A stretch of 64,000 nt of DNA from Angiostrongylus vasorum (GCA_018806985.1 JADANN010000437.1:1142501-1206500), one strand, 5' to 3'. Shown: positions 36,136 through 48,689, counted from the first letter of the stretch. Translations and numbers: made by a program. The notes: generated from the letters alone by a model not told the origin.

Positions 36136-39100
36136 CTAAAGTTAGCTGTCAAAATGTCCTTTGCGAGAAATGAGACAACAAAAAGCAGTATCTAGAAGAG
36201 AATTTCTTGCACCATGTATTTCGGGTCCAACGTCTCTATGGAAATGGTATGCGGTATTGCGAACGCCGTTCTCTCGTAATGCATCAACGATGTGTAGTCA
36301 TAAGAAATATTGTACAAGGACGACTTCCTTATTGGAACTTTCTCGAATTGTGATTCTTCACCTTAAATTTGCAGGAGACTCATTAAGGCATTGGAAATTC
36401 CGTGCTTTGCTTTGTTGAGCTATGTCACGGTCGCACACCACATTCCCGAGTTTGAAAATGCATTTGGACCTGGCTTTTAATAAAGAGGGTCTTCTAGGCT
36501 AATACTGCCGATACCAAAAAAATTACCCTCTCATCGAAACAACAAACAAGGGCTCTGTGGCATGTTTACGTCTTGAGGTTCTCCACAAGTTGAAGTTAAG
36601 CTGACGAAACACTTAAAAATGACTGAGTAGGCCAGCTCATACACCATTGGGGCTATGTCACTCATCGATTTGACTTATCAATAGAAAATTAGCTCTTCGA
36701 GGGAGAAAACCTGGTAGACTTTTCATACTGACTAGTGTTGTAAAGAGGTATTAACAACAATTGGGCAGGTGTTTTTTTCATGACTAACCTGGCATGACGT
36801 TTTCGTAATGTACTTTTATGAAATCGTCTCTATCGCATCGACAATGCTCATGCCACAGTCCGACCACGTGTAATAGTTCGTGTTGAACAATTCGAGTTTC
36901 TATACATCTAAATAGCTCGACATCTCCATAAAATATGGCTCAAAACTGTTAGAAACCCTCACTGATTGCATACTCCGCATTTTGTTCACTCGTCTTTGAC
37001 ATATTGCACTTTTCCCCAAATCAATGCTATGTCGACGCCTTATTACTGCTTAGGACTGCTCTTCAGCCTACACATTCTCCTTACTGTCCACTCGGGTTAG
37101 ACAAAGGAAAAAATAGCTGAACACATGCCTTCCTCAAAATTCAGTGACAAATCCAATGGAATGTTGCGTTTTGGAATCATTTTCGCTTGCTATCAGGTTT
37201 CTCGCTTAATAGCGTCGATTGTGAATTTAGCTCTACTAAGTAGCCGGCTTACTGATAATAATGCTGAATTACATACTTAAATTCGGCGAACATCTCTATA
37301 TGAGGATCCAATGCCCTCGCCGTTGCAGTGCTGACGGATATTTCATGGCAATGATAAGATCGAAAGTGAAATGATCACTAAGGAAAAATGAATTTAAATC
37401 CAACTTTCAGAATGTCTTCACGTCTCCTGGCCCACGTTTTCCTACGAAACAAGTGAGACAATGTAATTGGAAAAATTGGAATGGGGCACCACTCACTTTT
37501 TTTTCTAACCATAGATTCTGGCCAGGGTTTGAACTATTGTGGTCATTCTCCTTTTCGTAGCTGCTATTAGTCGACTGGCCTTATGACGAAGCACTGATTT
37601 TCCAATCGGGCTACCCTTACAAATAAGCACCAAGCCCAGATCCGGTCTTGTTTACAAAAGCCCTTCTTATTTTCTTTGCGCAAAAATCCATCCAAATGTT
37701 GCAGAGTTATGCAGATTTGACTTACGTGTCGTCCTCGTTCGCTTCAAGCATCAATACGCTTTTTTCCATCTTGGCGACCCACACTGGTGTAACATCTGGA
37801 ATTGATAAGAATTCTTCCGCTTGGCAGTTCACAGAACTAGAACTAGTGATAACTGACTGCATCTACAACGTCTTTTAGCTTTTTTCGAAGTTGTAATTGA
37901 GTTTCACAGTTGGTGAATAGGGCACTGCTGACAGGAATTACGTCCTCATGCTTTTTTCTTGAACACTTTGTTACGGAAATACTTTACACGTAGCAAAACG
38001 AACAAATTAGTAACAACTAATGAAATTTCAAGGGCGCGTGCGGCGCCACGGTCAGAGGCGCCCTGCAGCACACGTGGAATCAATCCCCGCGCTCATGGCC
38101 CACCAAGCCCTCCATCTCCGGGGTCGGCAAATTGGTACCAGATTTGTCTGGGAGGTTAGCAGCATTGGCTCAATACATCGGTAGGCCACCGTGAGTCATT
38201 GTAAAGGCCAAATATGCATTCAATCACCTCCAAACGATGCTTAATGAAGTCGAATGCATGCCTTTATCCTTTATCTTTTTGATGAACTTTTCTTTATGAA
38301 CTACCATAGATGCTTTGAAAAAGATGATTTATTGTTGCCACATCTTATTGATTATGGATTCCTCTGGCCTTTGTATTAATTGCACTGGTTTAGGATCACT
38401 TAGGAATAAGAAGAAATCTATTTTCCTTGACAGCCGTGAAAGAATTCGATCACTAGCTGGAGAGCAGTAACGCTCACCCTTCACCTTTCTCGTTCTGGAT
38501 GTCAACATAATCCTTTTCTGAGCGTCTCGGTACGAATCGAACACATGTGTTTCTTTCTATTCTTTTCATCGCTTCTCTTATTGTGGCGAGCTCAGTGGAA
38601 TCTGAAGTTGTATATGGATGCTAGACAAACTTGTCATTCACTAAGAACGTTTGAATTGCTTTTCATTCAGGCAGTTTTTTATAATCCTTGGACGAATTTT
38701 CCGTAATTCTCAGATGAACATTCATCATAAGTGGAATTAACTTCTGCTTAATGTACTTCGAAACCGCAAGATACCGTGACATGAGCAAAGCTCGGAAACT
38801 GAGGTAGGCTTCAAACCCACGACTAGCCTTGCCGGTGGCTGGCATGCGCTCCGCCGCACCAACCGACGCTCTTGCTTTGCGTTTCTTTTAGTTAGTTTTT
38901 TACTCTGTCAATGCTATCAGCAACCAATCTTCGACGGAAATAAGAGGAGAAACCTTTTCAGACATTTTTTCTACTTTTTTTCAAACATGGATGAATGAAA
39001 TGCAAAGCAAGGACACGGTTGGCGGGGTAGAAAGTAGCCATTTTACTCATATCTCAGCACCTCTATGATGTATTTCGCATGATACCATGCTATAAGGGCT

Positions 39101-42100
39101 CGTGTGGCGCAGTGGCTGGAGGCGCCATTGCGGCACACATCGTGGAATCGATCCCTACGCCCATGGCCCACCAAGCCCTCCATCTCCGGAATCGGCAAAT
39201 TGGTACCAGAATTGTCTGGGAGGATAGCAGCACTGGCTCGATACATCCGTAGGCCACCGCGATTCATTGTAAAAGCCAGATATGCATTCAATAACCTCCA
39301 ACGATGTTTAATGAAGTCGAATGCATGGCGCATCCCTCGGGGATAAATCAACACTGAGAGCTTTATCCTTTTTTTTACCATGCCATACACAGTAGATAAA
39401 GGCTAAGAGACTGTATTAGGATAAGTACGGAGGATGAAATGTATTCAGTTTTACCATTCTCCTAGATCGCTATCATTAACTCTGCTAGAGTATTCCACCC
39501 CTATGCTTTCGGTTTTTTTTTAACCCTCTTTCCTTTCTAAAGCAGCATTTGCTCATTTTATCAGTCACAAGCGAATGAAACATATTTGGCGCTGTCATTG
39601 TACCATAAGCAATCGATAGCTACATTATAAATAGTTCCTTGCACCATTTCTGCACTGGGGGAGTGTTCACATTGTTTATGACAAGGAAGATAGCGAATGT
39701 TAACGATTAAATCATTTAAGCTTATAATATATAATATAATATAATATAATATAATATAATATAATATAGTATAATACAATGTAATATAATACAATATAAT
39801 GGAGTTAAAGCTCTGAGGAGTGCGGGTTCAAATCTGCAAAAAAATTGCCACCTTTCTAATAAACGCTAAATGTACCGTATTTTCCCGAGATTAGGTACGG
39901 CATTACGATATTTCCGTTCGAGTCTTTCACATCCCACTTGCTTCGAGAGTTGTTTAAGATAGCGTTGTGTAGCTTAGCGTCACTGTATAATCTTAAATAG
40001 ATTTTCCAAATTAGAAAAAAATGTCGTATTTCAAGAATGTAATGTTTAAAAGACACTCGTAAGCGCCGGTGTTTTTTGCTTAGCCTCACTGCAATCCAAG
40101 AGTTTTCAAATCTTCAAAATCAGAGATATACATTTAGCGCTTCCGTAACCAGTACAGGCTTCAACACTATCGGTCCAGCGGTTTGGTTTTGTAAAGGTGT
40201 CATAAGGTAGCTGGGCCAATAGCTCGTGAGAGTAGGTCAACGTGCTCCTAGTGCACATGAGTGACTTCTAATGAAGTCAAATAACATCTCACTTGAAAAA
40301 CCGTTCCTATCAACAGTATTGATTTTTTAGAGATTTTAGAAGTTTTCCCATTGTTTTCAGAATCATCTGCGCCTCTAGGTGGAGCTCGATGGTTAACCCT
40401 ATGGAAGTGTAAGCCTTTTAAATCTTATAGGTACTATTTCGCGTAGTCGATCCGATCATCGATTTGCGCACAGTATTTATGCGGATGTACGCTACACAGC
40501 ATTCTATTAAATATTCCAATGAAAGGAATAAAACAGAAAAGAAGCGAACTCACCTACGACCTCGTTGAGGCTGTCGAATATCACCTTTTTCCTCCTTTGA
40601 AGATGTTGATAATTTTGCCCTGAGAATCTCGCTAGAGAAGTTTTTCAAATAATTTCATGCTAATGCGTATTATTTTTGTATTCACTATCCTGATAACACC
40701 ATGGATCTCCCTCACAGAGGATCTCCTGCAGGTTAGTCACGATGCAACGTTACACGTACCTGTGAGGCGAATAGGGATTAAAGGCGAATTCTGCTCACTA
40801 GGAATATAGGTGCATAAAGGTAATGGACTTCCTACATCTGCTACGCCGATTTGACACATAGCTTCTGTGATTATGAGGGCGTATTCATGCATGCGTGCGT
40901 GAGTGTGTCCTCGTTTATGCGGGTTCTATTTTACGGGTCATTTCGGCTAAAATCCTTCAATCAAGTAACAGGGAAGTATATGGGAGGCAGCTAGAAGTCG
41001 CCTCCAACAAATAAGCTCAAAGACTACTCTGTGAGAGACTGGCAAGCTACCCGTAAATATGCCTAGCCCCCCACTTTCAGAGGTCGGCAAGCGATATGTG
41101 GTTATCAAAAGCTAAACACGATAGATTAAGTGAGCTTAATGCTCCTGAATCTGAAAGACGCCTCTGCACGGCAGCTTTCCAACGAGCACGGAAAGTCTGG
41201 TGAAATCTCACGCTTAACCAAAGCTTCTTAAATCTCACAAGACTAAGACGATTCACAATAATTAGCTTTTTATTTTTCTGCCTTTTATACTTTTTATGGC
41301 AGGTTATTGCTATGCGAAATACAACCACAAGATTGCTGAGATATTTGCAAAACTCCGAACCGCAGGTGTTTGCGGTGGGGAACGAACGCGCTATTGTCCT
41401 TTCCGGGTAGTAGCGCGTTCACCACCACACCATGCGGGTCCTTCGTTTCGCCTGTCTCTCAGCTAGTTTTTATCGATCTCTGCCGTCAGCAATCACCCGT
41501 CATCGCGACTGATCTAGGGAGCCCATATCGGCATTAAACCCAGTTAAGCTGAGGCTGTAGTTGAATACACAATAATTAGCTTTTTATTTTCTGCCTTTTA
41601 TACTTTTTTATGCCAAGTTATTTGCCGTCATGCGATGCGATTAGTTCGATACCAGCACAGTGGTAGATCCTGGCATTGATTTGCTCTTAGCTAGGTTTCC
41701 TCATGGAAACGCTCGAAAGTCACTAGTAGAAGTTTATCTCCAGCAACACTCGAACTGATAAGCCAAAGTACAGTTGAATGAGACATAAGAAAAGATCTTA
41801 AACAGAAAAGAGCAGCAGTTATGGCAGAAACTACAGAGACGTGGAAAAGCATCCCCGAAGGCTGAAAAAAATTCGCTTTACAAAGCTAAGATCACTATAA
41901 TCCGACCATCAAATTACGAATACTACTTGAATCTCTTCAATAGCCAGTGCTCTCGTGCTCGCATGAAACAAAGGAGGACGGATATGTCGCACCACCGGTT
42001 CGCTCTTCCAAAATACGATATACTATTTTGTTGCTGAAGAACCGAACAACACCAGGTCTTAACAGGATAAGATCTAAATACCTAACGAGCCTTCCGCCAG

Positions 42101-43750
42101 TCCTCATCAGTACGTCGGCTCAGCTCTTCACACGTTACCTGTCAGAATGTAAAGTTCCTATTCGATGAGAAAGAAAAAGTAAGGCCGTATTATTGTCCAT
42201 GAAAAAGTGACCTCCATGATATCGACAACTATCGCCCAATATGCTTGCTGTCTGCCGTCTACACACTTTTTCTCACTCGAGTCATCCTGAACAGGATTGA
42301 CAGAACACTGGACGACGGAGAGCCATGTGAGAAAGCAGAGTTGCGAAAAGGATTTAGCGCGATGTAATATATCCTGATTTAAGGGAAGATTTCGATTCCG
42401 TTGGGGCAAAAGCAGTTATGGAGGCTTTCAACAACAATGAAGTCCCTGTTCAACATATAAAAATTTTTTGTGAGCTATATAAAAGTTGCATAATCAATGT
42501 GTCGTCATTGTTCAACGATATTAGCATCGACGTCAAAAGAGGGGTTAAGCAAGGCGATACAATCTTGCCAAAATTATTTACTTTCGCCCTCCAGAACGCC
42601 ATGCGAACATTGGAATGGGACAAAATAGGAGTGAAAACCGTTGGTCGGCATTTGCACAACCTTCGTTCTGCTGATGCCATCGTTCTCTTAACACCAAGCA
42701 TTAGACAAGCGGAGCGAGTGCTTGCCAACTCTCATAGCTGTTGTGGAAAAGTTGGCCTTTTGCTGAACCTCACCAGTAGAATGTTCATGAAGAACAGGTT
42801 GGTTTCCTATGCTCTTTTCCTGCTCAATGTAATGACTATCCCGAATGGTCCAGTTACGTCTAGCTCTTTTCCTGCTCAATGCAATGACTATCCCGAATGG
42901 TCCAGTTACGTCTATCTCTGTGGAGAAGTCAGCATGATGAACGACTTAACTACATAGTTGAGCATGACAAAGCGAGCAGCTTATGGAATTTTCAAAAGTA
43001 TCGAGCATGTAGCGAGAAGAACAAGGAACACCCCGACTTCTTGTCCTCCTTTTCGATACCAAGATTCTTCTTGCCTTAATGTGTGTGTAACGAACTTGGT
43101 GGGTACGCACGCAAGAAGGAGGGTGATTCAGCGTTGTAGTCGTGTGCAGTGGAAAAGACGACGCTAAGAGAATCCCGTATAACGCAAGTGAGAGAGGGGA
43201 TCCGAAGCTCCGACCTACCTCAACGTTCTAAATACGGTGTTGTTTTCGAAACCAAATTGTAGTTAAGGAAAGTAGGACACGTTAATGCGTGTGAACAACA
43301 ACTGGCGCACAAGACCAATAGTAACTGGGCTTTTGGGGATGTCAAATGCATAGAAGGAAGAACTACAGACCTGATCGTCGGTGCTTTCCACGAAAACCCT
43401 AGAAGAAAGTTATGATGGTCAACGAGCTCCAAGAGAGAGCAGAACCAACTGGGTTACCCTTGCTTGCAACAGGGAGAAATGAAAGATTTACTGGCACCCG
43501 ATCAAGTTACTCGGTACTCAATGGGTACCAGCTGATCCAGATGAAGACAACATTAGCTGGAAGAACAGCGATAGTTGACAAAAAAAAGTGTTTATGCTTC
43601 AAAAGTATAGCTCGAAACAAGGTTTGATCCCAATCACTCGACTTCGAGTGATCGAGAATCGAGAAGCCATTCTATTGCACTTACCCTTGCCAGTGCCAGA
43701 TCAGCAACATTCAGAAGGACAAGCAGCATCAATATGGAGAACAAGGCCAT
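35967..43750 (-). CDS. Astacin metalloprotease gene C (best-kept 5' part)
   Basis: Minus-strand exons: 43685-43750 signal peptide, 40554-40619 prodomain, 39876-39991 mature N-terminus, 38478-38601 central, a decayed Cys segment about 37415-37470, 36789-36923 zinc site, 36213-36361 Met-turn and 35967-36135 linker. Phases fit except for the signal-to-prodomain step, where a small exon is missing. A large RTE copy (40870-43590) lies in that first intron. Weak points: the Cys segment (CLTCFVGKRGPGDVK) has no clean AG and GT borders, the linker has one extra A in CAAAAAGG, and no ShKT exon was found before 35540. It could be a recent pseudogene, or a gene with alternative splicing that I cannot see. 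Confidence 0.65.
36213..36361 (-). CDS. Gene C Met-turn exon
   Basis: 149 bp. Reads EESQFEKVPIRKSSLYN, then ISYDYTSLMHYERTAFAIP. Met-turn form SLMHY. Donor ATG|GTGCAAG. Confidence 0.82.
36789..36923 (-). CDS. Gene C zinc-site exon
   Basis: [45 protein letters not shown]. The zinc motif is intact and the length matches genes A and B. Confidence 0.85.
37640..37900 (+). mobile_element. Unclassified PLE-associated repeat fragment
   Basis: Contains TTCAAGCATCAATACGCTTTT and ACACTGGTGTAACATCTG, shared with 63640-63700 and (inverted) 450-560. At 63.7 kb the same sequence runs into a hammerhead-like motif. Confidence 0.5.
38032..38278 (+). repeat. SINE-A copy, 3'-shortened
   Basis: GGGCGCGTGCGGCGCCACGG head; lacks part of the tail before CTTTATCC. 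In a gene C intron, antisense. Confidence 0.75.
38478..38601 (-). CDS. Gene C central catalytic exon
   Basis: STELATIREAMKRIERNTC, VRFVPRRSEKDYVDIQNEKG. 124 bp, acceptor CTTCAG, donor GAAGG|GTGAGCG. Joins the previous exon as G|AT. Confidence 0.86.
39095..39375 (+). repeat. SINE-A copy with target duplication
   Basis: TACCATGCTATA (39083-39094) and TACCATGCCATA (39376-39387) flank it. Full head and CCCTCGGGGATAAATC end. Confidence 0.85.
39720..39801. repeat. ATAAT-type microsatellite
   Basis: About eighty bases of TATAA/ATAAT pentamer repeats with a few interruptions at the right end. Confidence 0.9.
39876..39991 (-). CDS. Gene C mature-N-terminus exon
   Basis: LYSDAKLHNAILNNSRSKWD, VKDSNGNIVMPYLISGKY. 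Matches the start of the astacin catalytic domain (KW...I.Y..SG.Y). 116 bp. The AG left by the prodomain exon plus the first A gives Arg. Confidence 0.83.
40554..40619 (-). CDS. Gene C prodomain exon
   Basis: 66 bp between TCTCAG and AG|GTGAGTTCG. Two compensating single-base indels relative to gene B alter the middle residues, but the end KGDIRQ is kept. Confidence 0.62.
40870..43590 (+). mobile_element. RTE copy 3 in gene C first intron, degraded
   Basis: 40870-41100 matches the 5' leader of the 28-31 kb copy. 41760-43590 is decayed RT: FNDISIDVKRGVKQGDTILP, TLEWDKIGVKTVGRH, and SCCGKVGLLLNLT. The endonuclease region is gone. There is a 50-base direct repeat at 42829-42912 (ATGACTATCCCGAATG). 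A SINE-C sits at 41280-41580. Opposite strand to gene C. Confidence 0.8.
41280..41580 (-). repeat. SINE-C copy
   Basis: Complete minus-strand copy: TTTTTATGGCAGGTTATTG, TTTGCAAAACTCCGAACCGC, GCGCGTTCACCACCACACCA, ending AACCCAGTTAAGCTGAGG. Confidence 0.8.
43685..43750 (-). CDS. Gene C signal-peptide exon
   Basis: ATG codes MALFSILMLLVLLNVADL, ALAR, then GTAAGTG. A clear cleavable signal (hydrophobic core, small residues before the expected cut). This ATG is chosen as the start because the homologous exon in gene B starts at the same place. Confidence 0.75.
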
Positions 43751-44054
43751 CATATTGGGAGTTGCTAAAAAGCCTCTGATTAGTTTGTTACAATTTTCCG
43801 AAATTCGCTTCTAAACAACACGAGCGGTAAAAGGATAATGACATCTCAAACCAGGACCATGTGCCTAAAAATCGCAATGCAATTTATATCATACCGATAC
43901 TAATTTTTTAAGAAAATTTGCAAGATGTGGTTCCCTTCATTTCTGAGTAGAAAACAATTTAACTTCAATTTCAGTGAAAAATCATCCGCCTTTAATATGA
44001 GAAGACATTAAAATCGGTGGAAAAATTTATGAATAGCATGTTCGTCATTGTAAA

Positions 44055-44395
44055 CATTGTGCTTTTTGATATTTGCAAAACTCCGGACCACAGGTTTTCT
44101 GCGGTGAGGAACGAACGCGTTATTACCCTTTCCGGGGGGCTAACGCGTTGACCACCACACCATGTGGGTCCTTCGTTTCGCCTGTCTCTCACCTAGTTAT
44201 ACCGATCAGTGCCATCAGCAATAACCCATGGTGTGGTGGTGACTGCGTTAGCCCTCGAAAAGGGTAATAGAGCGTTCGTTCCTCACTGAAGACACTTGGA
44301 TTCCGCAGTTTTACAAATATCTCATCATCGTTGTGGTTGTATTTCGCATAACACCTTGCCGTAAAAATTGTAGCAAGCAGATCATAAAAAAGAAG
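44055..44395. repeat. SINE-C inverted dimer
   Basis: Minus copy 44055-44215 and plus copy 44225-44395 head to head, as at 34722 and 58905. Confidence 0.7.
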
Positions 44396-44430
44396 ACAGT
44401 ATGCTTTTTGATTAGTTGCATTATGGTAAG

Positions 44431-44697
44431 TTGCGTGTGGCGCAGTGGTCGGAGGCGCCCTACAATTCACACATGGAATCGAACTTCACGCCCATGGCCC
44501 ACCTAGCCTTCCATTCCTCTGGGTAGCAAAATGGAACCAGACTTCCGGGAGGATGGCAGCAGTGGCTCGATACATCGGTTGGTCACCGCGAGTCATTGTA
44601 AAGGCCAGATCTGCATTGAATCACCTCCAACGATGCTTAATGAAGTCGAATGCACGACGCGTCCCTCAGGGATGGATTAACGCAAGAGCTTTTTTTG
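44431..44697 (+). repeat. SINE-A copy
   Basis: GCGTGTGGCGCAGTGGTCGG head, CCTCTGGGTAGCAAAATGG central block, CCCTCAGGGATGGATTAACG end. Confidence 0.8.
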
Positions 44698-44908
44698 AGC
44701 TTTGTGGTACCAGTTTTTAAGGGCCTAGTGATCATACCCCACTTATGAAGGTTTTGAAATGTTCAGCTTTTGAAATGCATTTCAAAAAACAAAAAACAAA
44801 ACAAAATTTGCAAATGTTACCGATAATCTTTGATCGAATTTTCATTCATTACCAAATTTTAGCACACCCTTTGGAATAACAGAGGGTTTTTATTTACTTC
44901 ATTTATAG

Positions 44909-44958
44909 GACAATATTACGGTCCGGAACTTGTGGCTTATATGAAATCAGTATCCTAC
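44909..44958 (+). CDS. Orphan exon-like sequence
   Basis: 50 bp between TTTATAG and TAC|GTAAGTACC. In one frame it reads QYYGPELVAYMKSVSY with no stop. Good splice borders on both sides, but no family recognised and no partner exon found. Confidence 0.3.
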
Positions 44959-45069
44959 GTAAGTACCTACAGTTTTCACCATATTTTCAATTCTGAACTC
45001 TTTACAAACTTTTTGGTTCATTTTTTTAAGGTGTAGGGTTGAGTAACTGTAGGACTGAAACAACAAAGC

Positions 45070-45320
45070 ACAACTAGGACACTGTTCGTGAAGAAAAAAT
45101 TGCTTAAGGCGACGATGCTGAAGTCCAAAGACAGTGAATAAGTAGGCTACTGCTTCTGTTTGAACAGCAACACCATTTCCATAAACTCAAAAGCAGAGTA
45201 AAGATGACATAATGTGAGAGCCATCTCGTACTTACTCCCACGACGTTTGAATAATCATGAAGCTACTGAGCAATTTCGAAGCTATCTGATCAAATAGTGT
45301 CAATGTTTCAACGATACGAA
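45070..45320 (-). other. Conserved block upstream of gene C
   Basis: Partner of 20290-20520 (VAVQTEAVAYLFTVFGLQ; TTTGATCAGATAGCTTCG). A possible donor GGGA|GTAAGTACG lies at 45229-45240. Part of the duplicated unit; identity unknown. Confidence 0.4.
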
Positions 45321-45824
45321 AACAGCGACATTGCTCATAAGCTCCTTAATTTATTCTGCTTTCGTAAAGGCATTTGTTTAATGTAAACCTCAATTTGCGT
45401 ACCTTAGTGTGGAACCATTTAATTGGAGGGTGTGCAAAGGAAATTTTTCTTTTTTTCTGTTTCTCGGATGGTATTGTGGACAGAGCGTTGCTGTGATGCT
45501 GATAACCTTCCTAGCTCAAAGAAATCGTTTCAACGCATGTTGTCACAGAATACGAAATCGGGAGAAGGATTTTAAAAGTGAAAGGAGCATTGTCTTTGGT
45601 ACCTTCATTCATTCACGTCATCTGCAGTCATGAAATTATAAACGGAAATGCAGAACGTTAGAATCACTGTCGATGCTGGTTGAGACGATCTCACAGTTTA
45701 TTCAGTCTAGCACATTGAAGTAGTAATACTCTAGTTTTCACGAAGCTTATGAAGCTTCCTTAAGTAGCAAAGTTTTTTTTCCGAAGCTCTGATAATCTGT
45801 AATTGCAACTGTATGATGTAAAAT

Positions 45825-45995
45825 ACATCCACAAAAGGTAATAGCACGTTTGTTCCCCCACCGCAAACACCTGCGGTCCAGAGTTTTGCAAATTCTCAGC
45901 ATCAATGTGGTTGTATCTTCCCAATACCCTGCCGTAAAAGTTATAGTAGGCAGGAAATAAAAAAGTGAAACACTGTATGAGGTGAAGTTTCGTGT
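45825..45995 (+). repeat. SINE-C fragment
   Basis: AAAGGTAATAGCACGTTTG, ACCGCAAACACCTGCGG, tail TAGTAGGCAGGAAATAAAAA. Confidence 0.65.
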
Positions 45996-48010
45996 CTCAT
46001 TGGGACCTGAACACCTGAAAAATCTTCCGCCAGTTCTCATCAACAAACTGGCCCATCTCTTAAAATGTCACCTGTCAGAATGCAAAACTCTTTTCAATAG
46101 TGTACCAGCAAGATCGTGATATTGTTCAGAAAGGGTGACCTCCACGGTATCGGCAGCTGTCTCCCAATCTGCATACTCTCTCTCATCCAGAAGTTCTTCA
46201 CTCGGATCATCGTAAGCATGGTTGCCAGAACATTAGATGAAGAACATCCATGTGAACAAGCACGGCTTCGTAAAGGATTCACTACGGTGGACCACATCCA
46301 CACGATAAGAAGAATCACTGTGGTTTTACGGGAATAAAGAGATCGCTCTGCCTCGCTTTCATCGATGTAAAGAAAGCTTTTCACTCATCGATAAATAATG
46401 AGTCCCGGAAGCCATGGGCAGTTAGGACGTCTCTGGTCAGTACATAAAGATTTTTTGTGAGCTTTATTAAAACTTCGCAACCAAAACATCGTCATTCTAC
46501 AACGATATTAACATCGATTTGGGAAGAGGGATGAAGCAAAAGGATTCCATCTTGCCAAAATTACTTACTGCCGCTTTTTCAGAACGCCGTACCAACATTG
46601 AAATGGGACAACACGGGAGTGGAAATCAATGGTCGGTAATTAAACCACCATTATGGTGATCCTCCCAACGGTTTACCGCCTCATCGTGGCTGGGGAGGTG
46701 TTCCTGGGTGTCGGACTGCGATGTACAGCTGGGGGATTCGCCCCTCCGGCAGTGTCTCCCAAGCTGAGGAGTCCGGCGTTTCCATCAGGAAGCCTAGCTA
46801 AGAGTAAACCAATACCAGGATCCACCACCGTCCTGGTACCAAAGTCGCATGGTGGCAAATCTCCCTCTGATCCAGGACAGCTGCGACTGCCCGTCGTGGT
46901 GAAGACCTGGGACAGACTTTGGCCAGGCTGATCTCGGGATTCCGGGGAACCACAATGGCTCAACCAGCAAAGCTCCGATAAATGGTGATTGTGCTGGGGC
47001 CCGCAAAACCAGTGATGACGGGCCGTTCAAGTGTCAAGTGTCATTATGGTGATGACATCGTTTTTTATAACAACAAGCATTAGCATCCGAGACGAATGTT
47101 AGCCCAGTTTGACAACGCTCGTGAAAAGAATATATTTCGGCTAAATCTCACAAGAGCCATGTTCGTGAAGAAAGGACTGATTTCGCGTCTCACACTCATA
47201 AAATCAATATCTCTAAATTTTCTAGTTTTGTTGGACTAACTTGGGAAGTCAACATGGTAAACAACTTAGCTCCAAAGTTGAGTAAGAAGAAACAAGAGGC
47301 TTAAGAGAGCTTTCATAACAATTGAGAATACAGTGAAGACGCGACACACTGCCTACCTTTGCGACTTCACGATTCTTCTTACGTTAGCTACGCGTCGGAA
47401 ACGTCGCTACGTAAGTAGGACGGAAAATCACACAGGGTTACACAATTCGCAGTCGAAAGGACTATGTTAGGAGTTTGAGTTTTGCCATTACAGCCTTTGG
47501 TGTTAGGATTTCGTTTTGATACTGGTTCAGTCCCTGCATGAAAAGGTTCAATGGCAAAAGGCAAACCTGACCGAAAGGTTCGAAATTGCATCAGCGAGAT
47601 GGTAACTCGTGGATACACACTTCAGATGCTAAGACTACCCCGTGTCACACAAGTGAGAAAACGGTTCCAACGCTCAGGCCTACGTTAACTATCAAGAATC
47701 AAAAATACCATTGATTAAGCTAAACTGTTGAAAATAAGGTGGGCTGAAAATGTAATGCGTATGAACCACTACCGTTGGACAAGAGCCGTTAGTGAGTAGA
47801 TAGCTCGGTATTTTAAAGGCATAACAGGAGGACTGCCAATCCAATGGTCAGTACTTTTCACGAAACTCTTGAAGAAATAAATGATGTTCAACGACTCCCC
47901 ACATCCCACAGAATCCGCTGCTCTAGTCCAGTGCGCGAAAGAAGAAAATGAAATGTTCACAGGCACCAGCACAAATAACACGACGATCGAGGGAACGAAA
48001 ATGTCATCAC
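45995..48010 (+). mobile_element. RTE copy 4, 5'-truncated, heavily mutated
   Basis: LKNLPPVLINKLAHLL-like start, then ILLFRKGDLHGIGSC and EQARLRKGFTTVDHIHTIRR. R4 (46661-47041) is inserted at the FADD codons; RTE resumes GGTGATGACATCG. The 3' part (47100-48010) matches the C-terminal region with many stops. Confidence 0.8.
46661..47041 (-). mobile_element. R4 element with 12-bp target duplication
   Basis: CATTATGGTGAT at 46649-46660 and 47042-47053. Opposite orientation to the 33270 copy. Confidence 0.87.
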
Positions 48011-48350
48011 ACCACATCATTTCCATAGCAATTTTGACATTTAGAACACGGTAATGCTGTTCAAATAGAAGCAGTGAATTATTCAGCTGCAGTCTTCGGG
48101 TTTCCACATCTTTCCCCCTCCGTAGCGTTTCACTGGAAACAATGTTACGGCTGTGCTTTTGTTTCACTCTTACAATTTAGTCCTCAACTTTTCAAAAAGA
48201 GTGAACTAAGTTCTATGGACACATTATACCCAAAAACATCATTGTATTTTATAGAAAGAACGCAAGCATAAGCTAATTTCTCACAAAGCAAACGACAAGC
48301 TCAGAATAAACCATTGTTTTCAATTTAGCATCTATTAATATTTTTCTCAG

Positions 48351-48680
48351 GGGACGGATATCAAAGTGGTAGTGATGTCCGCCATGCTGCTAGTTCGATT
48401 CCGCTCCGAGCCAACCAAGTCTCTCTTCCTTCCGGGGCCGGAAAATTGGTCCTGGATTTTTTAGGAAAACATCACTCTCTGCAGTCCAATTGGGGACGCT
48501 CCAGCTCGGCTATCTCAGGACTCCAGAGAGAATTGCTCCACCAACATTCTACGGTATTCAAGATGAAATGAAAATCCTCCAGCAGCAACCGAAGCGAAAA
48601 GTAAAGTTGGAAGATCTTCGTGGACATTTGGTGCGAGAGACGGGTCAAATAAAATGGAATAAAAATAAATAAAAGCATTT
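48351..48680 (+). repeat. SINE-B copy
   Basis: Head ATCAAAGTGGTAGTG with B box TAGTTCGATTCCG, block TTCCGGGGCCGGAAAATTGG, body CAGCAACCGAAGCG, AAGATCTTCGTGGACATTTG. Confidence 0.82.
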
Positions 48681-48689
48681 TTCTCAGTC

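Noticed and set aside
37815..37850. Further hammerhead motif near 37.8 kb
   Set aside because: The flanking repeat is shared with 63.7 kb, but no CTGANGA or GAAA core strands are present.
39561..39794. 77-residue tyrosine/isoleucine-rich protein
   Set aside because: It is a translation of the ATAAT microsatellite.
46653..47030. Open frames across the R4 element at 46.7 kb
   Set aside because: The insertion has exact target repeats and the second full copy has no equivalent long frame; not protein-coding.
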